Assembly (NCBI GenBank): GCA_014621425.1 | Contig: JAANBB010000094.1 | Location: 1-64,000, forward strand | Reading direction: 5' to 3' | Origin: Cylindrodendrum hubeiense | Taxonomy: Eukaryota > Ascomycota > Sordariomycetes > Hypocreales > Nectriaceae | DNA: 64,000 nucleotides | Shown: positions 59,985-64,000 of the stretch, piece by piece | Layout of the letters: each line of letters begins with the position of its first letter | Numbering within the stretch: the first letter of the stretch is position 1 | The notes under the pieces: generated by a model | Told to the model about the DNA's origin: nothing | The model's database searches: none | What the model saw: the letters and a program-made list of their open reading frames with translations, nothing else | Translations under genes and position numbers: made by a program

Positions 59985-62900
59985 AGTGTTTCGCTCGACC
60001 CGGGCTTGCTGCAAGCCCGAGACATGGTGCTGGTGTCCTATCACGGCGGCGGCATCCCCGCACGTGTGTGCCATTGCAGCCGTCTTGTCTGGGGAAGTTG
60101 GGTATTATGCGTGGCGCGCGAGGCATTGAGTATTGGACTGTCTCTATCCAAGTCGTCGAGTGTCGGTCCAAGTCTCTCCAAGTGTCTTTTCGGGGCGACC
60201 TCAACGGCTCACTCAACACTCTCGACGTCGCCCCAAGTCTCTCTTCACGTCTCAGCCCACGCCTCTCCCTGGGGCTCCCAGGTCGCTGTCTCCATGTCTC
60301 GCTCTCACATGTAACCCTCTGCACAACCTAAATCCCCAGTTTCTTTCCCCCGGCGCTAACTATACTCTGTCTGCGGTGGTTTTCCACTCCTGCAGCACGA
60401 GAACCCACTCCTGCTGAACGGTATGGGGCACCGCAATTCTGCTGACGACCTACGCTTCTGCCCATGTCGTTGCGTCCATCGTCAGTCTCGTCTTTTTTTG
60501 CCGCCCTGGCCGCCGGCGTCAATTGGCGTCCGCTCGTCTGCTTTCGGCCCTGATCTCTTGCCCCTTGTGCCTTGCGCCTTGCCTCTGCGTGTGGGGATAA
60601 GCACCGGCCTGGGTTAGCTGCCTCGCTGGGGGGAGGATCCATATCGATGAGTCGAGTTCGTTTGCCAGCCCTGAAGAAAAAACCCAACAACTTCACGATC
60701 CTTGCCCCGCGAATCAATCGCCGCGCCGCAAAGGGGCAAACGCTGGACAGGGTGGGCTCTTTTTGGTTTGGGTTTATCCTATCTCCCGCCAAGGGGGACC
60801 CGGGCCTGGACTCACCTCGCCCCCTGCGGCACTGCGCCACGCGAGCAGACAATGAGCCATTATTATCGTGAGGTTTTTCAGCGTCGACAATGGAAGCGCC
60901 GAGTTGATGATTGATGCGATTTGGTACAGGACCTGCCTGTACGGAGCACCGTGCCTATGAGGGGTTTCCGTCTAATTGGGTTCCCGTCATGGATTACCGT
61001 CTATCCGCCACCAGACGCACCAGACGCAGGGCACTGCATTTTACGTACGAGGCCCGATACAGAAGCATTGACATGAGGCTGATAAGGGACAAAGGAGTTC
61101 CGTTCCGTTCATCCAGGTCGGTGCCCTGTGCGGGACATCCATTCACCCATTGACAGGTGATGAATGGGTGATGAATGTGTGATGAATGGAGCGATTGTGG
61201 GATGCTCAATCTTGGTACCTGTCCATGACGACTTTGATTCCCTGTTAGCCCCTTTGTTCCTGGAATCCGGAAAGACGCAAACGTCATTGAAGACTGGAGA
61301 CTGGGCGTAGCTATCGTCAACGAGCCAAGGTCACCAAAGAGGGGCCGCAGAGGGGGATCTGCTCCGTCCGGAATAGAGGACCCAGACTATGGATCCAAGC
61401 CAAGGAACCCTGGCAACACATCCGACGTCACAGCAGCTGTTAGGCCGTCTCGTCGCCCAGTGGCAGACGGTCTAGTTGGCCCGGATAACTGGAGAACCGG
61501 GCCTTGGGCGAGGCTACTGTCCTGGACGCTGACGGTGGCACACACTGCCAGAAACGGTGGGCCGCCGCCGGAAGTAACTCGAAGATGGTGGATATCGTTA
61601 TCGTATCGTCATGTTCCGGGCTTGACGTAACAAGGCCCAGAGACACGCAACAATTCGATGCCAGTTGATGAAGTCAGTCAGCCCAAGGACATGGGCTTGC
61701 AGACGCCCCAGCAAAGAAGACGCAGAGAGACAGACACGCAGACACGCGGAGACACATCCCAACACAAGGTGATACATCAGAAGCACCTCATAAGCACCTC
61801 GGCGATCCGCCTGCTTTGATTGATGAATTTACTTTATTACATCGAGGGGTTGCCTCCCTCCAGGTTGCCTGCCCGTCCCAATCGAGCCTCTGACAGTGGT
61901 GGCGTGAGACAGGCCGACAGGAGGGGTGCCCACCCGCCTGGGCCGCTTTGGGGGGGTGCTATCGTCCAGCATCCAGCATCCAGCAGCTGGCTCAGCAGCG
62001 CCTTCAGCGGGCCCCGTCAGTGGCGCCCGTCAAAGCAGCCCTGTAATAAGAGGCGCTGTGCCTTCGCACTTGGTAGCAATTGCAGCATCAAATGCCAAAC
62101 GCCCAAACCCTGCCGGAGGCTCAGCGGGCGTACATACATGCATGTCAGTGCCAGGGGCTGTTCGCTTGGCACCTGGACGGCTGGCACTTGGACGGCTGGC
62201 ATCTGGTACCGAGCTCGCAGGAGAGCTCCCAGCGGCCGGCAGAGGGCGAGAAGCGCGATGACGCCGCGTCGATGCGACGCTGCGACGCTGCAATGCTGCT
62301 GTCCAGCACTGGCTGAGGTGAGGTTACAGCGGGCCTTGGTCCCACCGGAGGCAGAGCTGGCACGCCGCAGCCCGACAGCACGCCCACTGGCGGTTCGCTG
62401 CGCTGCGCTGCTGCAGGCCGGCGTCTGGGAGTTTCCATTGCCACCGGCCGTTTACTGGCCGTCTCGCTGGGTGGACCGCTGAGTGAGTGAGTTCCGCGGG
62501 CCCCCCTGCCCCTCCACCAGCGTTGCTCTAGTGAACCCTGTAGCAAACCCAACCTCAGCCCCTCTCGGACTCGCGCTGCCTGGCTGGGTAAAGGCCGGCC
62601 CCCCGTCGCCCGTGGATCCCGCCCGTGGGCCCAGCGCACCGTAGATGACGCTGGTCGGTGCTGTGGCCCGACGGTTGCTGGAACTGCACCACTGTCCGAG
62701 ACGGAGACGGTGCGCGGCGGGGTCGTGCGCGTGTCCACTGGGCTCCAGTGGGTGAGAACTGAGCAGGGCACGGGCCCATGGGACGGCGCCAAGTCCACTT
62801 CTCCTCCCCGCCGCCTTTTGGCCGGGTTGGCGAGTGGTGACCACCGAGCCAGCGGGCCACTGAGCGAGCCGGCGAGTCACTCTTGCCGTCACCGTCGCCG

Positions 62901-63183
62901 TCGATGATGGAAGGCGCAACTCGTCGGTCCCACACACCTGCCCTGAGGTGTGAGGTGTGGGATGTGGTGTGTACCTCCCGCCAGGTACCTTGGTACCGCA
63001 CCGTACCCGAACCGTACCGCTCCTGCCGTCACTCGCTCCTCGGCTCCTGGCTCCAGTCTCAGTGCGCTTGCTTCAGGATGCTTGGCCTTGCGCCTTCCGC
63101 CTTCCGCCTTGACCCTGCTTGCCCCTTCGGCCGCTGTCCGTAGTCTCGTCTTGTCTCGTCTCGTCTGTTGGCCTCACTCGTTG

Positions 63184-63191
63184 ATATATAA
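63184..63191 (+). promoter_or_regulatory. TATA box of the mannitol-1-phosphate dehydrogenase gene
   Basis: GATATATAAAC about 200 bp upstream of the ATG, followed by a CT-rich leader. Confidence 0.6.
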
Positions 63192-63388
63192 ACTCGCCGT
63201 CCCCCCTCCATTCCGTACAGTCACCGTTTCTCACTCCTCATCCACTACTCTACCTTGCTTGATCTTGTCTACATCTGTCACCAAGACTTGAACGCTATTC
63301 CGTCCAAGTCCTCCATCCTCCCACTTACACCACAAACCACCACATAGACCTTCCACCCAGTACTACCTGGGCCTTTCTACCTGTCATC

Positions 63389-64000
63389 ATGGGCAAGAAG
63401 GCTGTTCACTTTGGCGCCGGCAACATTGGTTAGTTGCCCTCTTCCATCCACCTATACCATCCACCTAGACCCACATCCACTAACAACTCTCTCAAGGCCG
63501 TGGCTTCGTTGCTTGCTTCCTCCACAACTCCGGCTATGATGTCGTCTTCGCCGATGTCAACGCTACCCTGATCGACCAGATCAACTCGTCCCCCTCATAC
63601 CGCGTCATCGAGGTTGGCACCGAGGGTACCACCGAGAACACCATCACCAACTACCGCGCCATCAACTCGAGCACCCACGAGGAGGAGCTCATCGAGGAGA
63701 TCCGCACCGCCGAGGTCGTCACCTGCTCTGTCGGCCCCAACATCCTCAGGTTCATCGCCCCTGTCATCGCCAAGGGTATCGACCGCCGATCAAACGACGA
63801 GTCTCCCCTGCACGTCATCGCCTGCGAGAACGCCATTGGCGCCACCGACACCCTGGCCGCCTTCATCAAGGACCCCCGCAACACCAGCCCCGAGCGCCTT
63901 GAGGACCACCACCAGCGAGCCCGCTACGCCAACTCTGCTATCGACAGAATTGTGCCCGCTCAGGACCCCAACGCCGGTCTTGATGTGACGCTCGAGAAGT
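63389..64000 (+). CDS. mpdA: Mannitol-1-phosphate 5-dehydrogenase, 5' part (runs off the window)
   Basis: Exon 1 is 63389-63428 and exon 2 starts at 63497 and continues past 64000, so about 180 residues are visible of an expected ~390. Splicing restores the Rossmann motif [17 protein letters not shown] (G-x-G-x-x-G). Further signs are [31 protein letters not shown], and [13 protein letters not shown] with [17 protein letters not shown], all typical of the polyol-specific long-chain dehydrogenases. The enzyme reduces fructose-6-phosphate to mannitol-1-phosphate with NADH in the cytosol, the entry to mannitol storage. It shares its substrate with the product of the upstream pgi1 gene. Confidence 0.94.

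Larger units (their letters stand above)
56721..63388. other. 6.7 kb gene-free stretch
   Basis: No gene is supported. It contains G-rich GGGGAT/GGACGG repeats (59261-59330), a TGCG tetranucleotide run (59957-59984), GATGAATG direct repeats (61157-61190), and in the last few hundred bases the promoter of the mannitol gene. Many 60-220 codon frames on both strands overlap one another and look like products of GC-rich sequence. A tRNA-like TTCGATCC match near 59508 was checked and does not fold. Confidence 0.45.

Overview
The window looks like nuclear DNA of a filamentous ascomycete, most likely a Sordariomycete and probably Hypocreales. The support is short GT..AG introns of about 50-190 bp, a PL3 pectate lyase, a Dal5-type permease, GPI-anchored Ser-rich wall proteins, a chitin deacetylase with CBM18 modules, and the housekeeping genes sec27, sch9, pgi1 and mannitol-1-phosphate dehydrogenase. 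The genus was not determined. A short run of N sits near 2130-2138.

Layout. The first ~30 kb is an accessory, gene-poor stretch. It holds a C2H2 zinc-finger protein (892-1800), a pectate lyase (3481-4245), a CE1 esterase (7910-8852), an EthD-domain protein (12242-12627), a small six-cysteine secreted protein (14438-14716), a ten-exon Dal5-type transporter (15734-17692), a P450 (20261-21924), an alpha/beta hydrolase (22511-23344), a GPI wall protein (24264-24953) and a sugar transporter (25865-27623). Three decayed copies of one ~500 bp repeat (2424-2915, 6772-7285, 10345-10846) and three decayed coding fragments (9884-10267, 10990-11520, 23379-23905) lie among them. The changes between copies are largely transitions, including CpA-to-TpA, as expected for repeat-induced point mutation (RIP).

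The middle (30-45 kb) has a siderophore-type MFS transporter, a 6.5 kb gene-free stretch, the chitin deacetylase, a GPI-anchored DUF7735-like protein and a spliced 73-residue Cys-rich protein found here by joining two exons by eye. The last 19 kb is conserved housekeeping DNA: coatomer beta-prime, the AGC kinase Sch9, glucose-6-phosphate isomerase, a 6.6 kb gene-free stretch, and the 5' part of mannitol-1-phosphate 5-dehydrogenase, which runs off the end. The last two enzymes share fructose-6-phosphate.

How the genes relate. The 11-24 kb stretch (reductase relic, EthD protein, transporter, P450, hydrolase, second relic) could be the remains of a small metabolic cluster, which is inference. 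The pectate lyase, CE1 esterase, sugar transporter, siderophore transporter and chitin deacetylase fit a plant- or host-associated lifestyle. Exon boundaries were set by eye from splice consensus and reading-frame continuity; no similarity search was run.
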